From: Rhodospirillales bacterium BBD 1991-14
GTDB lineage: Bacteria; Pseudomonadota; Alphaproteobacteria; Kiloniellales; Kiloniellaceae
NCBI GenBank assembly: GCA_001657395.1
Contig: LYSY01000008.1
Span: 354,921 to 418,920, forward strand
Direction of reading: 5' to 3'
Length of the DNA stretch: 64,000 nt
Part shown: positions 22,684-31,158 of the stretch, piece after piece
How the letters are laid out: each line of letters opens with the position of its first letter
How positions within the stretch are numbered: position 1 is the first letter of the stretch
Notes under the pieces: model-generated
Database searches by the model: none
The model's input: the letters and a program-made list of their open reading frames with translations, nothing else
Told to the model about the DNA's origin: nothing
Made by a program: the position numbers and the translations under genes

Positions 22684-23436
22684 TCAGGCGGCCTTCGCCG
22701 CTGCCCGGCGCCTTTGGTCGGCCTCCAGTTCGTCGAAGAGATCGATAGGCGGGATCTTCAGGATGTGCCGGATGTCCTCCCTGCTCATCCAGACCGTCCA
22801 GGTCTCCAGCGGACGCTGCTGGCCCGAGACGGCCCAGTAGAGACTGCCGGGCTCGGTGTGCATGTAGCCCTCGCGGGCAGCAAGGCCCTTGCAGGCGGCC
22901 AGCGGAAACATGAACCCGAAGACGTAGTCCGGTGCCCATTTCAGCAGCGCCTTGACGAGGGCCAGACGGGCCAGCACCGCGGTCAGGCCGGCACCCCGGA
23001 ACCCACCCGGCCCGCCCTTCAGCCAGAGCTCGCCGTGGTAGCAGACCTTTCCCGCAATCATCCGGGAGCCCGGAGCCCCCCGGTAGCGCGAGCGGGGAAA
23101 GTCGATGGCATAACCGGCGGGAGTGAAATCGCGGAAATACTCGTCCAAGTAGCCCGACAGGGTCCGTCCCCCCAGATCGACGGTGCGCATGGCCTGGGTA
23201 TGGACGATTTCCCCTGTCCTGCTCCGCCCCAGGACCCAGAATCCTGTCGATTCATTAATCGCGCTTACCTCCGGGTCGAACGGCGGCGCCAGGCACTGCC
23301 TTTCGGGCTGGGCCCTCAGGGCCTCCCGCAAGGCATTGAAATCCGAACCGATCTCTAGCGTAACCCCTTGATTTTTCACCAGACCCTTGATGGCCGTCAC
23401 GAAACGGCTACCGGAAAGAACTTCCTGCGTGGTCAC
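22684..23436 (-). CDS. GNAT-like acyltransferase, uncharacterised
   Basis: 250 residues from a GTG with AGGAG 10 bases upstream. The order FWVLGRSRTGEIVHTQAMRT (beta hairpin), then GELWLKGGPGGFRGAGLTAV (in the place of the acyl-CoA-binding motif A), then a LARLALVKALLKW helix suggests a GNAT fold, but no catalytic signature is certain. It follows an HTH regulator by 54 bases on the same strand, so it is probably controlled by it. Substrate unknown. Confidence 0.55.
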   Translation of the reverse strand: MTTQEVLSGSRFVTAIKGLVKNQGVTLEIGSDFNALREALRAQPERQCLAPPFDPEVSAINESTGFWVLGRSRTGEIVHTQAMRTVDLGGRTLSGYLDEYFRDFTPAGYAIDFPRSRYRGAPGSRMIAGKVCYHGELWLKGGPGGFRGAGLTAVLARLALVKALLKWAPDYVFGFMFPLAACKGLAAREGYMHTEPGSLYWAVSGQQRPLETWTVWMSREDIRHILKIPPIDLFDELEADQRRRAAAKAA

Positions 23437-23444
23437 TTTCCACT

Positions 23445-23467
23445 CCTGTGTTAGATTGCAACACAGG
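23445..23467 (-). promoter_or_regulatory. Inverted repeat over the GNAT-like gene's Shine-Dalgarno
   Basis: Perfect 8-bp arms CCTGTGTT and AACACAGG with a 7-base loop. In the mRNA the 3' arm contains the AGG of the AGGAG ribosome-binding site, so folding would hide it; as DNA the dyad could also bind a regulator. Confidence 0.5.
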
Positions 23468-23490
23468 GAGGATAAGCTTGAGATCTGTGA

Positions 23491-24387
23491 TTATTCTTGA
23501 GCTTCGATTGAATTTGGCTCGAATGCCATCAACAGACTCTCCGGCATAGTCCGTATCCGCTCCTCTCCGACGCCGGCGATTGTCAGCTTGTAGGTCCGGT
23601 CGACGAGCAGGGCGAGGGCGAATTCGCCATCCGGAAAGGTGCAGCCGAGCAACAGACGCTGGAAGCTCACCGGCTGGCAGGGCCCGTCCAGTTCCCGCGG
23701 CATTTCCGTGTGCATGTGATCCAGCCGCACGGAATGACCTTCGAAGACGCTCTGATAGGCCTGGGAAATAAAACGGGCATAGCCGGCGCCCGCAGGCATC
23801 TCCTGAACGGTTCGTCCCACATTGCTCTTTGCCCAGGCCCATCCGAACCAGGACGCGTAGGACGACTTCTCGCCGATCTCCACGCAGAGCCAGCCCTGCC
23901 CGTGGCGGCGATAGACGACGAGATAGGGGCGGATCATCGCCAGCTCGTCAGATTCGATCGCGGCATTGGCGTTGGCCCAGCAGCGCAATCCGCACTGCAG
24001 CAGCGGCGACTGATCGACCCAGAGACGGCTGACGCGGTGCTGCTGGGCGAACAGCGCCGGTCCGTCTTCCCCCGCATCGCGCACCAGCGGCAGACCGTCG
24101 GAATCGGCCAGGCCGCCGGCCAGCCAGGCCTCGCCGCGCGCAAGAATGGACTCGGCCTCCTTGAGCGATCGCAGGCCTGCTTCGGTCAGGCAGTACTGCC
24201 GGTTCCGCATCTCGAAGAGCTTCTCGCCCCTGATTTCCTCCAGTGTACCGATATGGCGCCTGACCGTTTGCCGGGTGCTGCCCAGCATCTCGACGGCCTC
24301 GGAGAGGTTGCGGGTATGGGCCAGGGCGGTATAGGACCGCAGCATTTCAAAAAGGATTGTCCGGCTGGACTGAACCGAGATATGCAC
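23491..24387 (-). CDS. LysR-type HTH regulator with non-LysR sensor
   Basis: 298 residues. Residues about 12-72 are a LysR-like winged HTH (FEMLRSYTALAHTRNLSEAV, then TRQTVRRHIGTLEEIRG). The remaining 220 residues do not show the periplasmic-binding-protein fold usual in LysR proteins; they are Trp-rich (GQGWLCVEIGEKSSYASWFG) with a PAS-like feel and may sense a small molecule. GGAAGG precedes the ATG. It heads a two-gene transcription unit with the GNAT-like enzyme. Confidence 0.65.
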   Translation of the reverse strand: MHISVQSSRTILFEMLRSYTALAHTRNLSEAVEMLGSTRQTVRRHIGTLEEIRGEKLFEMRNRQYCLTEAGLRSLKEAESILARGEAWLAGGLADSDGLPLVRDAGEDGPALFAQQHRVSRLWVDQSPLLQCGLRCWANANAAIESDELAMIRPYLVVYRRHGQGWLCVEIGEKSSYASWFGWAWAKSNVGRTVQEMPAGAGYARFISQAYQSVFEGHSVRLDHMHTEMPRELDGPCQPVSFQRLLLGCTFPDGEFALALLVDRTYKLTIAGVGEERIRTMPESLLMAFEPNSIEAQE

Positions 24388-24395
24388 GACACCTT

Positions 24396-24429
24396 CCCTG
24401 ATCGCAGTTTTGCCCTGATCGCAGTTTTG
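24396..24429. repeat. 17-base direct duplication upstream of regulator
   Basis: CCCTGATCGCAGTTTTG occurs twice without a gap (24396-24412 and 24413-24429), directly upstream of the regulator's Shine-Dalgarno on the minus strand. It could be a tandem operator for autoregulation or a recent slip duplication. Confidence 0.75.
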
Positions 24430-24682
24430 TCTGCACGCCCGACTCCCCCCAACCTGGAAAGGTTAACGCACCGGGCGCGCTCTTTATGATGACCGCAACT
24501 TGGGATGGTAGTCGGCCTTGCCGGAGGCTGCAACCGTCAGAGGCTGAAAATCGGCTGTTCGTGCAGGGATTCAGGCAGCGCGTGGCGGATTGGCCGCCTT
24601 TGCGCAAAGGGCAAGACGGCCACGGATAGGTCGACCATGCCCCTGAATGCAACCGTACATTTTGTTCGGGGCTCCTCGATTC

Positions 24683-24738
24683 GAGTGCGTCTGGTCGAGT
24701 GCATCTGGTCGAGTGCATCTGGTCGAGTGCATCTGGTC
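24683..24738. repeat. 14-base tandem repeat GAGTGCATCTGGTC
   Basis: Four consecutive copies: the first with one change (GAGTGCGTCTGGTC, 24683-24696), then three identical ones to 24738. It sits 8 bases beyond the esterase stop codon. The 14-base period would shift reading frames, so it is a non-coding minisatellite. Confidence 0.88.
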
Positions 24739-24746
24739 GATTGGAC

Positions 24747-25448
24747 CTAGGGGCTGGAAGGGCCGTCCCCATCCGAGACCGCGTCTGCATCCGCCGTCAG
24801 GTATTGCCTGAGGGCAGCCGCGGCAAACTCCAGGCCTTCCTGGTCGATGCCGTGCCCGAGCCCCGGCCGCGCCAGAGCCTGGACGGGAACCTGGTTGGCG
24901 CGGAGGGCGCTTTCCGCAGCCGCCATCGCGGGAAACGGCACGACCGGATCGGCATCGCCGTGGATCAGGAAAACCGGCGGCCGGCTCACGACTTCCTCCG
25001 CCAGAAGTTCGGGCCTGACCAGCGCACCGGAGAACCCGACCAGCAGCGCAGAGGGCCGCGGACGGCGCAGCGCCGCGTGCAGCGCCATCATGGTCCCCTG
25101 AGAAAAGCCGATCAGCGCCATCTGCTCGTCCTTGAGCCCGTGGCGGGCAAGCTCGGCATCGAGGAAGGCATTCAGAATCGGGGTCGCTGTCACGGCACCG
25201 GCGTGCATGGCGGCAGGCGAGTAGTCCTGCAGGCTGAACCACTGCCGCCCCATCGGCGCCATGTCACAGGGAAAGGGCGCGTGGGGCGAAACGAACGCGG
25301 TGCCCGGCAGCAGCGGAGCAAGCAGGGGCCCCAGGGAGATCAGATCGTTGCCGTCCGCACCCAGGCCATGCAGAAAGACGACGAGCCGCGAGACCGGCAC
25401 GCCCTCCGCGGGCCCGTGACGCGGGCCGTCGATCGTTTGAATATCCAC
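24747..25448 (-). CDS. Phospholipase/carboxylesterase (alpha/beta hydrolase)
   Basis: 233 residues. RLVVFLHGLGADGNDLI is the oxyanion-hole region; the nucleophile Ser lies in LIGFSQGTMMA (GxSxG), Asp in IHGDADPVVPF and His in LGHGID. The length and motifs fit the family of bacterial acyl-protein-thioesterase-like carboxylesterases that hydrolyse short-chain and lysophospholipid esters in the cytoplasm. It is separate from its neighbours; AlkA follows upstream on the same strand after 48 bases. Confidence 0.87.
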   Translation of the reverse strand: MDIQTIDGPRHGPAEGVPVSRLVVFLHGLGADGNDLISLGPLLAPLLPGTAFVSPHAPFPCDMAPMGRQWFSLQDYSPAAMHAGAVTATPILNAFLDAELARHGLKDEQMALIGFSQGTMMALHAALRRPRPSALLVGFSGALVRPELLAEEVVSRPPVFLIHGDADPVVPFPAMAAAESALRANQVPVQALARPGLGHGIDQEGLEFAAAALRQYLTADADAVSDGDGPSSP

Positions 25449-25496
25449 GGGTTCAAGGTCTCCTGTCTTCAGCCCTAGTCGGATAAGGTGGGCGGA

Positions 25497-26153
25497 TCAG
25501 GCCGTCCGCTTCACGCCGCGGCCGAGGGCGACCCCCGGATGGCGGTAGAGATGCCACAGGAAGCGGGCTGCCGCGCTGCGGAAAGGACGCCATGGTTCGC
25601 CCAGAGTCAACATCGCCTTGCGGCCGGGGCGTGCGTCCAGCGACTTCAGGTGCTGCACGGCGACGCAGAGCGCCAGATCGTCCACCGGCCAGACATCGGG
25701 CCGCCCAAGGGCGAAGAGCAGATAGATTTCCGCCGTCCAAGGGCCAATGCCCTTCACGCTGGTCAGCGCGGCAATCGCCGCCGCATCCTCCATCTCGGCC
25801 AGGCCGTCGATGTCCAGGCGGCGGCTGGCGATCTCCTCCGCCAGCAGGCGTCCATAGCGCATCTTGGGGCGGCTGAAGCCGATGGCCTTCAAATCGTCCT
25901 CGTCGAGCTGAAGGAAGCCCTCCGCCGTCAGCGGGGCGACCCGATCCTCCAGCCGCCCGACGATGGCCCGGGCCGATTGGACCGAGACCTGCTGCCCGGC
26001 GATCATGCGGATGAGACCGGCAAAGCCGGGTTCGCTGCTGCGTTCGGGCGGCAGGCCGCAGCGCCGGTAGGCCGCGGCCATGTCGGGGTCTTGCCGCGCC
26101 AGGGCTTCCATCGCCGGGCGCAGCCGTTCATCGGGTACTGCTTCGGGGATCAT
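25497..26153 (-). CDS. DNA-3-methyladenine glycosylase II (AlkA type)
   Basis: 218 residues with the HhH-GPD fold: IRMIAGQQVSVQSARAIVGR helix pair, KAIGFSRPKMRYGRLLAEEI, and the hairpin SVKGIGPWTAEIYLLFALGR followed by PDVWPVDDLALC, where the catalytic Asp lies. The enzyme removes alkylated bases in base-excision repair. It lacks the N-terminal Ada-like domain of E. coli AlkA, as usual in alphaproteobacteria. It is divergent from gluQ across 39 bases. Confidence 0.9.
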   Translation of the reverse strand: MIPEAVPDERLRPAMEALARQDPDMAAAYRRCGLPPERSSEPGFAGLIRMIAGQQVSVQSARAIVGRLEDRVAPLTAEGFLQLDEDDLKAIGFSRPKMRYGRLLAEEIASRRLDIDGLAEMEDAAAIAALTSVKGIGPWTAEIYLLFALGRPDVWPVDDLALCVAVQHLKSLDARPGRKAMLTLGEPWRPFRSAAARFLWHLYRHPGVALGRGVKRTA

Positions 26154-26192
26154 GACTGGACTTTAGCCGCTTGAGGGCTTAGGGCCAATCGC

Positions 26193-27230
26193 ATGACGGC
26201 TCCCAAGGTCTCCGCGTCCGCGCCAGCGCCGCGTTCGGTACAGGGTTCAGTGCAGGGTTCAGTGCCGGGCGGCGAGACCACCCGCTTCGCGCCCTCGCCC
26301 AGCGGCTACCTGCATCTCGGCCATGCCTTCTCGGCGCTCTTTGCCGCGCGCGCGGCCGGCAGGGGGGCAGGCAGGGGGGCAGGCAGTGGGGCAGGCGGCG
26401 CGCGGGATGGCACCGCGGGCCGTTTCCTGCTGCGCATCGAGGACATTGACGGCAGCCGCGCAAGGCCGGAGTACGAGGCTGCCATCCTGGAAGATCTGGC
26501 CTGGCTCGGGCTGCGCTGGGAAGAGCCGCTGCGCCGTCAGTCGGACTGCACGGCAGACTACGCCGCCGCGCTGCGGCGGCTGGAGGCCCGGGGGGTGCTC
26601 TATCCCTGTTTCTGCACGCGCAAGGAAATCGCCGCCGAGATCGCCCGCGCCGGGTCCGCACCCCATGGCCCCCCTCATGGAAACCCGCCGGGCCCAGGGG
26701 AAGCCATCTACCCCGGCATCTGCCGCGGGCTCACAAACGCCGAGCGCCGGGAACGCATCCGCGCCGGGGAGCGCTATGCCCTGCGCCTGGACATGGCCCG
26801 CGCACTCGCAGAGGCCGAGGCGGAACACGGCAGCCCTCTCACCTGGCACGACCGCGCCCGCGGGCAGCAGGTCTGCAACCCCCGGCCCCAGGGCGACGTG
26901 GTGCTCGCCCGCAAGGACGCGGCCGCCAGCTACCATCTGGCCGTGGTGGTCGATGACGCGGCCCAGGGTGTCACCCTGGTGACCCGCGGCGAGGACCTCT
27001 TCGAGGCGAGCCACGTGCACCGCCTGCTGCAGGCACTGCTTGACCTGCCAGTGCCGGAGTACCATCACCACCGGCTCGTCGCCGACGATGAGGGCAGGCG
27101 TCTCGCCAAACGCCATGACGGGCTGTCGATCCGCCAGCTGCGCGAAAGCGGCCGCAGCGCCGGCGACGTTATCGCCCTGGCCGAGAAGGCCCTCTTGCCA
27201 CCCAGCGCGGAAAGCCGGAAAAACCCATGA
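26193..27230 (+). CDS. gluQ: Glutamyl-Q tRNA(Asp) synthetase
   Basis: 345 residues. The class I signature appears as FAPSPSGYLHLGHAFSAL and the KMSKS-like loop as RLAKRHDGLSI; RIEDIDGSRARPEYEAAIL is the Glu-AMP pocket and YPCFCTRKEI with PGICRGL supplies Cys ligands for zinc. The anticodon-binding domain is absent, as expected: the protein loads glutamate onto queuosine of tRNA-Asp. A Gly/Ala-rich GRGAGRGAGSGAGGA insert follows the first helix and is unusual. The stop overlaps the next ATG. Confidence 0.92.
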   Translation: MTAPKVSASAPAPRSVQGSVQGSVPGGETTRFAPSPSGYLHLGHAFSALFAARAAGRGAGRGAGSGAGGARDGTAGRFLLRIEDIDGSRARPEYEAAILEDLAWLGLRWEEPLRRQSDCTADYAAALRRLEARGVLYPCFCTRKEIAAEIARAGSAPHGPPHGNPPGPGEAIYPGICRGLTNAERRERIRAGERYALRLDMARALAEAEAEHGSPLTWHDRARGQQVCNPRPQGDVVLARKDAAASYHLAVVVDDAAQGVTLVTRGEDLFEASHVHRLLQALLDLPVPEYHHHRLVADDEGRRLAKRHDGLSIRQLRESGRSAGDVIALAEKALLPPSAESRKNP

Positions 27231-28222
27231 TGGACGACAACTCAGAGACCGCCGGCAAGGCTGGCGCGGGCGAGACACAATCCTTCGCCGGCTTCTTTGC
27301 CGAAGCGATCGCCCCCGGCCTGCCCGCCCTGGAGGAGGCGCGCAAGGAACGGCTGCGCGCCACCTACGTGCGCGCCGCCGGGCTCGCCTTCGTCATCGCC
27401 CTGGTCACCGGAATCGCCGTCGCCTGGAGCGGCGAGGTCATTGTCGGCTTTCCGGTCGTCTTCCTCGGCCTCATGCTGGGCTACCTCTGGATCCGCATTC
27501 CCGGGCGCCGCCATCGCGAGGCCGTGCGCGCACTGGTGGTCGAGCCGCTGCGGCACTACCTCGGCGGGCTGGAGTATCACCGCAAGCCCGGCGACCGCTT
27601 CGACCTTGACCGGTTTCGGCGCAGCGGCATCGTCGCCGGCTTCAACCGGGCGAAGCTGGAAGACCTGCTGATCGGACGCTACCGCGACACCGACTATCGC
27701 GTCGTCGAGGCGCGGCTCCGGCGGCGGCGCAAGCAGGGATCGAAAGAGCGGGTCAAGATGACCTTTGCCGGCCTGCTCTGCGAGGTTTCGGTTCCGCGCC
27801 CCTTTTCCTGCACCGTCGTTCTGCTGGGGGACAAGGGCGCCCTCGGCAACTGGGCCATCGATCTGCTGCGCAGCAAGCTTACCAACCTCTCGCCGGCGCC
27901 CCTCGATCACGCAGACTTCGAAGCGCGCTATCAGATCTACAGCGACGATCCGCAGGAGGCACGGGGTCTGCTGCAACCGGCCTTTCTGGATTCCCTGCTG
28001 GCGATTGCCGATGCCGCCGGACAGGGATCGCTCAACTGCGCATTCATCGACAACCGTTTCCTCATCGCCATTCCCCAGCGCCGCAACCTTTTCGAGATCG
28101 GCCGCCTGCACCGGTCCCTGGAGCACGCCGAAGAGGACGTACGCCGCATGGCCGCGGAGTTCACCCTGCCGCAGCGGCTGATCGACACCCTGCACGGCGA
28201 CCGCCCGCCGCTTGCGCTTTGA
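27227..28222 (+). CDS. DUF3137 membrane protein
   Basis: 331 residues. Two adjacent hydrophobic helices at about 47-87 (AAGLAFVIALVTGIAVAWSG, then IVGFPVVFLGLMLGYLWI) are followed by a large cytoplasmic domain with FAGLLCEVSVPRPFSCTVVL and the family segment EARYQIYSDDPQEARGLLQP. The family is widespread and of unknown function. It overlaps gluQ by 4 bases. Confidence 0.85.
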   Translation: MMDDNSETAGKAGAGETQSFAGFFAEAIAPGLPALEEARKERLRATYVRAAGLAFVIALVTGIAVAWSGEVIVGFPVVFLGLMLGYLWIRIPGRRHREAVRALVVEPLRHYLGGLEYHRKPGDRFDLDRFRRSGIVAGFNRAKLEDLLIGRYRDTDYRVVEARLRRRRKQGSKERVKMTFAGLLCEVSVPRPFSCTVVLLGDKGALGNWAIDLLRSKLTNLSPAPLDHADFEARYQIYSDDPQEARGLLQPAFLDSLLAIADAAGQGSLNCAFIDNRFLIAIPQRRNLFEIGRLHRSLEHAEEDVRRMAAEFTLPQRLIDTLHGDRPPLAL

Positions 28223-28270
28223 CCCGGGCGTTATGACCCGGGCGCTCTGACCGCTGCGCTCAGGCCTCGC

Positions 28271-29056
28271 TCAGGCCTCGCTCAGGGCGGCAAGCTGGGC
28301 GGCGGCTTCCCGCAGCACCGGCACGTGGGCGCGGGCCTGTTCGATGCTCATGCGCACCACCGGGGCGTGAACCGCCAGGGTGGCGAAGAGCCGCCCGGCG
28401 GAATCCGTGACCGGCACGGCCACGGCGACCATGCCGTCGAGGAACTCCTCGTTGTCGGTGCCGACCCCGGTCTCCCGGATCTCGTCCAGCGCCGCACGCA
28501 GGGACTCCACATCGGTGATCGTGTTCTGCGTGCGCCGCTGCAGAGCGAGGCTGGCCAGCAGCGGTTTCAGCGCCGCCGGGCCGAGGCTGCTGAGGAACAG
28601 CTTGCCGCTGGCCGTGCAGTGCAGCGGAACCCGGGTGCCGGTGGGAAGCTGCAGGCGCAGCGGCCATTCCGATTCCACGCGGTCGAGATAGATCATCTCG
28701 CTGCCGTCCGGCACGGTCAGATTGCAGGTCTCGCCGATGCGCCGTGCCGCAGATGCCAGGATCGCGTGGCGGGCGGCCGCATGGCTTGAGCCGCCCAGCA
28801 GCGTGTGCGCCAGCGCCAGCAGACGCGGCCCCGCCACCAGGCCCCGTCCGCCCATCTCGCGCCTCAGGAACCCGTCGGCCTCCAGCATCGCGCAGATGCG
28901 GTAGGCCGTGGCCTTCGGCAGTCCGGACTGTTCGGTGATCTCCTGCACCGAGGCCGGGCCGTCCTGGCGCGCGATCAGCTCGAGCAGCTGCAGGACCCGT
29001 GCCGAGCGCGTCTTCGCGGCCGCCGTCTTGGGTCTTTCCTTCAGGTCCTGTATCAC
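28271..29056 (-). CDS. IclR-family transcriptional regulator
   Basis: 261 residues from GTG 29056. The N-terminal winged HTH spans about 20-75 (RVLQLLELIARQDGPASVQE, then GLPKATAYRICAMLEADGFL); the C-terminal GAF-like effector domain has LHCTASGKLFLSSLGP and TVPDGSEMIYLDRVESE. IclR proteins control catabolic operons in response to aromatic or organic-acid ligands. It lies 22 bases after dctM on the same strand, so it belongs to the TRAP operon or just after it and probably controls transport and the divergent GMC gene. Confidence 0.88.
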   Translation of the reverse strand: MIQDLKERPKTAAAKTRSARVLQLLELIARQDGPASVQEITEQSGLPKATAYRICAMLEADGFLRREMGGRGLVAGPRLLALAHTLLGGSSHAAARHAILASAARRIGETCNLTVPDGSEMIYLDRVESEWPLRLQLPTGTRVPLHCTASGKLFLSSLGPAALKPLLASLALQRRTQNTITDVESLRAALDEIRETGVGTDNEEFLDGMVAVAVPVTDSAGRLFATLAVHAPVVRMSIEQARAHVPVLREAAAQLAALSEA

Positions 29057-29078
29057 ATCGGTTCCACCGTCGTCCGAC

Positions 29079-30467
29079 CTACTGCACCTGGAACACGCCG
29101 GCACCCTTGTGCACCAGAAGCGCGGTCGAAAGATCGGGAATGAAGGCGATGAACAGCCAGGCGATCATCAGCGCGAGCAGGTAGGGCAGCGTGTAGCGCA
29201 ATAATCGGAAATAGGGAATGCCGGTGATGCCGCTGGCGACGTAGAGGTTCAGGCCATAGGGCGGCGTGATGAAGCCAATAGCGTCCCCGACCAGGAAGAT
29301 CACCGCGAAGTGGATGGGATCGACGCCGATGCTGGCGGCGATGGGAGCGAGAATGGGCGCCAGGATGATGGTGTTGGGCAGGCTCTCCAGAACCGTGCCG
29401 GCCAGCAGCACGATGAACATGCAGGCCAGCAGGATCGCGTAGTAGCCGCCGAGCGCTCCCAGGGCATCGGTGACGAAGGCCTTGGCCCCCAGCAGCGAAA
29501 GGATCTGCTGCATCACCACCGAGACCGCGATCAGCGGCGCCAGCAGGCCGGTGATCTGGCCGGACCGCATGATGATCGACGGCAGCTCCCTGAGGCTGAA
29601 GCCGGGAATGATGAGGCGTTCCAGGACGCCGGCATGGTCGGGCAGGGCGCCGCTGTCATCCGCCTCGGGCCCGTGGAAGCGCCGCGAGAAGGGACGCATG
29701 ATGAGCCCGGCGAAGAGGCAGAAGCCGGCGGTCACCCCCGCCGCCTCGGTGGGCGAGAAGGCGCCGGCGTAGATGCCCCAGATCACCAGCAGAATGGCGA
29801 AGAAGCCGAGCCAGGCCCCCAGCGCGGTCTTGATGATGCGCCCGAGGCGAAGCTGGATCAGGTGGCCCCAGCCGTTGCGCTGGCAGACGTACCAGCAGGC
29901 CAGCTGCATCGAGATCACCATCAGCAGACCGGGCAGCAGACCGCCGATGAAGAGGTCGCTGATGGAGAGGTTCATCAGGAAGCCGTAGACGATGAAGATG
30001 ATGCTGGGCGGGATGATGATGCCGACCGTGCCGCCGGCGGCCGCCGTGGCGGCGGCGAAGTTGGGGTCGTAGCCGCCCTTGGTCATCTCCGGATGCATGA
30101 TCGAGCCGATGGTCGCCGTGGTCGCCGAGTTGGAGCCGGAGATCGCGGCGAAGAGGCCGCAGGCACCGAGCGAAGCCATGGCAAGACCGCCGCGCAGCCA
30201 GCCGAGAATCGAATAGGCGAAGTCGGAGAGCCGCTTGGCGATGCCCGCCGACTTGATGAGATCGCCGGTCATGATGAACAGCGGCAGCGCCAGCAGCCCG
30301 AAGAAGTTCAGCCCCTCGTAGAGCGTGACGCCGATGTTGGCGAGGGTGAAGTCGATGACCAGGCTGACGCCGACCACCCAGAAGCCGATGACCAGGAAGA
30401 TCGGCACACCCAGCACGAAGAGCACGGTGACGCCGAGGGAGATGAGGATGATCCAGAGCGTATCCAC
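29079..30467 (-). CDS. dctM: TRAP transporter large permease DctM
   Basis: 462 residues from GTG 30467, 12 to 14 hydrophobic helices. Family segments: LGVPIFLVIGFWVVGVSLVI, FGLLALPLFIMTGDLIKSAG, GSNSATTATIGSIMHPEM, GGTVGIIIPPSIIFIVYG and the C-terminal DAIGFITPPYGLNLYVASG. It is the sodium-coupled transport subunit in the inner membrane. dctQ ends 4 bases upstream and IclR follows, with dctP first in the operon. The substrate is probably an organic acid or alcohol-derived acid given the GMC oxidase nearby. Confidence 0.93.
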   Translation of the reverse strand: MDTLWIILISLGVTVLFVLGVPIFLVIGFWVVGVSLVIDFTLANIGVTLYEGLNFFGLLALPLFIMTGDLIKSAGIAKRLSDFAYSILGWLRGGLAMASLGACGLFAAISGSNSATTATIGSIMHPEMTKGGYDPNFAAATAAAGGTVGIIIPPSIIFIVYGFLMNLSISDLFIGGLLPGLLMVISMQLACWYVCQRNGWGHLIQLRLGRIIKTALGAWLGFFAILLVIWGIYAGAFSPTEAAGVTAGFCLFAGLIMRPFSRRFHGPEADDSGALPDHAGVLERLIIPGFSLRELPSIIMRSGQITGLLAPLIAVSVVMQQILSLLGAKAFVTDALGALGGYYAILLACMFIVLLAGTVLESLPNTIILAPILAPIAASIGVDPIHFAVIFLVGDAIGFITPPYGLNLYVASGITGIPYFRLLRYTLPYLLALMIAWLFIAFIPDLSTALLVHKGAGVFQVQ

Positions 30468-30471
30468 CGGC

Positions 30472-30999
30472 TTAGTCCCCGAAGATGTTGGTTTTGATCT
30501 GCAGAGGCTCGCCGCTGAGGTAGGCGCGGAGATCATGGGCGAAGTTCTGCAGCACCCGGATCACCAGCACCGCCCAGGCAAAGGGCGTCGCCAGGTAGAA
30601 CCACCACTGCATGACGTTGTCGGTGCCCTGAACGATCGCGAAGTTGTCGTAGGACAGCCAGACCTGCTCGGTCGAATACACGATGACGATGACGGAAAAG
30701 ATGATCCAGAGGGCGCCGTCGAGGCAGAGACAGGCGAACTGCCCGCCGCGCGAAAGCCGGTGACGCAGCTCGTCGAACCGCAGATGAGCGCGGATCTTCA
30801 CGTTGTAGGCGCAGCCGACCCAGACGATCCAAAGGAAGAGGTAGATCGGCACCGTGGTGCTCCAGGCGACCTGCTCGTTGAAGACGAACCGGCGGATCAC
30901 CTCAACGAAGATGATCCCCGCCATCGCCACATAGCAGACAAGGATGATGATCTTTTCGACGTTTTCGTCGATCCAGCGAAGTGCAGCCATGGCCGCCAT
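30472..30999 (-). CDS. dctQ: TRAP transporter small permease DctQ
   Basis: 175 residues with four membrane helices: IIILVCYVAMAGIIFVEVIR, TTVPIYLFLWIVWVGCAYNV, a third around LWIIFSVIVIVYS and a last around YLATPFAWAVLVIRVLQ. The EVIRRFVFNEQVAWS and KIRAHLRFDEL segments are the DctQ signature. It joins DctM to the periplasmic binding protein. The dctP gene lies 159 bases upstream. Confidence 0.92.
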   Translation of the reverse strand: MAAMAALRWIDENVEKIIILVCYVAMAGIIFVEVIRRFVFNEQVAWSTTVPIYLFLWIVWVGCAYNVKIRAHLRFDELRHRLSRGGQFACLCLDGALWIIFSVIVIVYSTEQVWLSYDNFAIVQGTDNVMQWWFYLATPFAWAVLVIRVLQNFAHDLRAYLSGEPLQIKTNIFGD

Positions 31000-31158
31000 G
31001 CCCCCAGGTTCCGAGTCCCCAACCGGGCAGGCCGCAGCACCGCATCCCCCGCGACAGCCCCTGCCGCCGCCTGCCTGGTCAGGAGTCTAGCACAAGCATT
31101 GAACGAAACGGCGGGGAGGATGCCTCGGGCCGGCCCCTCCCCGCAGCAGGTTTCGTGA

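Larger units (their letters stand above)
24388..24746. other. Gene-free gap rich in short repeats
   Basis: 359 bases between the LysR-HTH gene and the end of the esterase gene. It holds the 17-base duplication at 24396-24429 and a 14-base tandem repeat at 24683-24738. No gene is convincing. Confidence 0.6.

Noticed and set aside
17298..24738. Tandem repeats considered as CRISPR arrays
   Set aside because: Units of 12 and 14 bases are directly adjacent with no spacers and no cas genes nearby.
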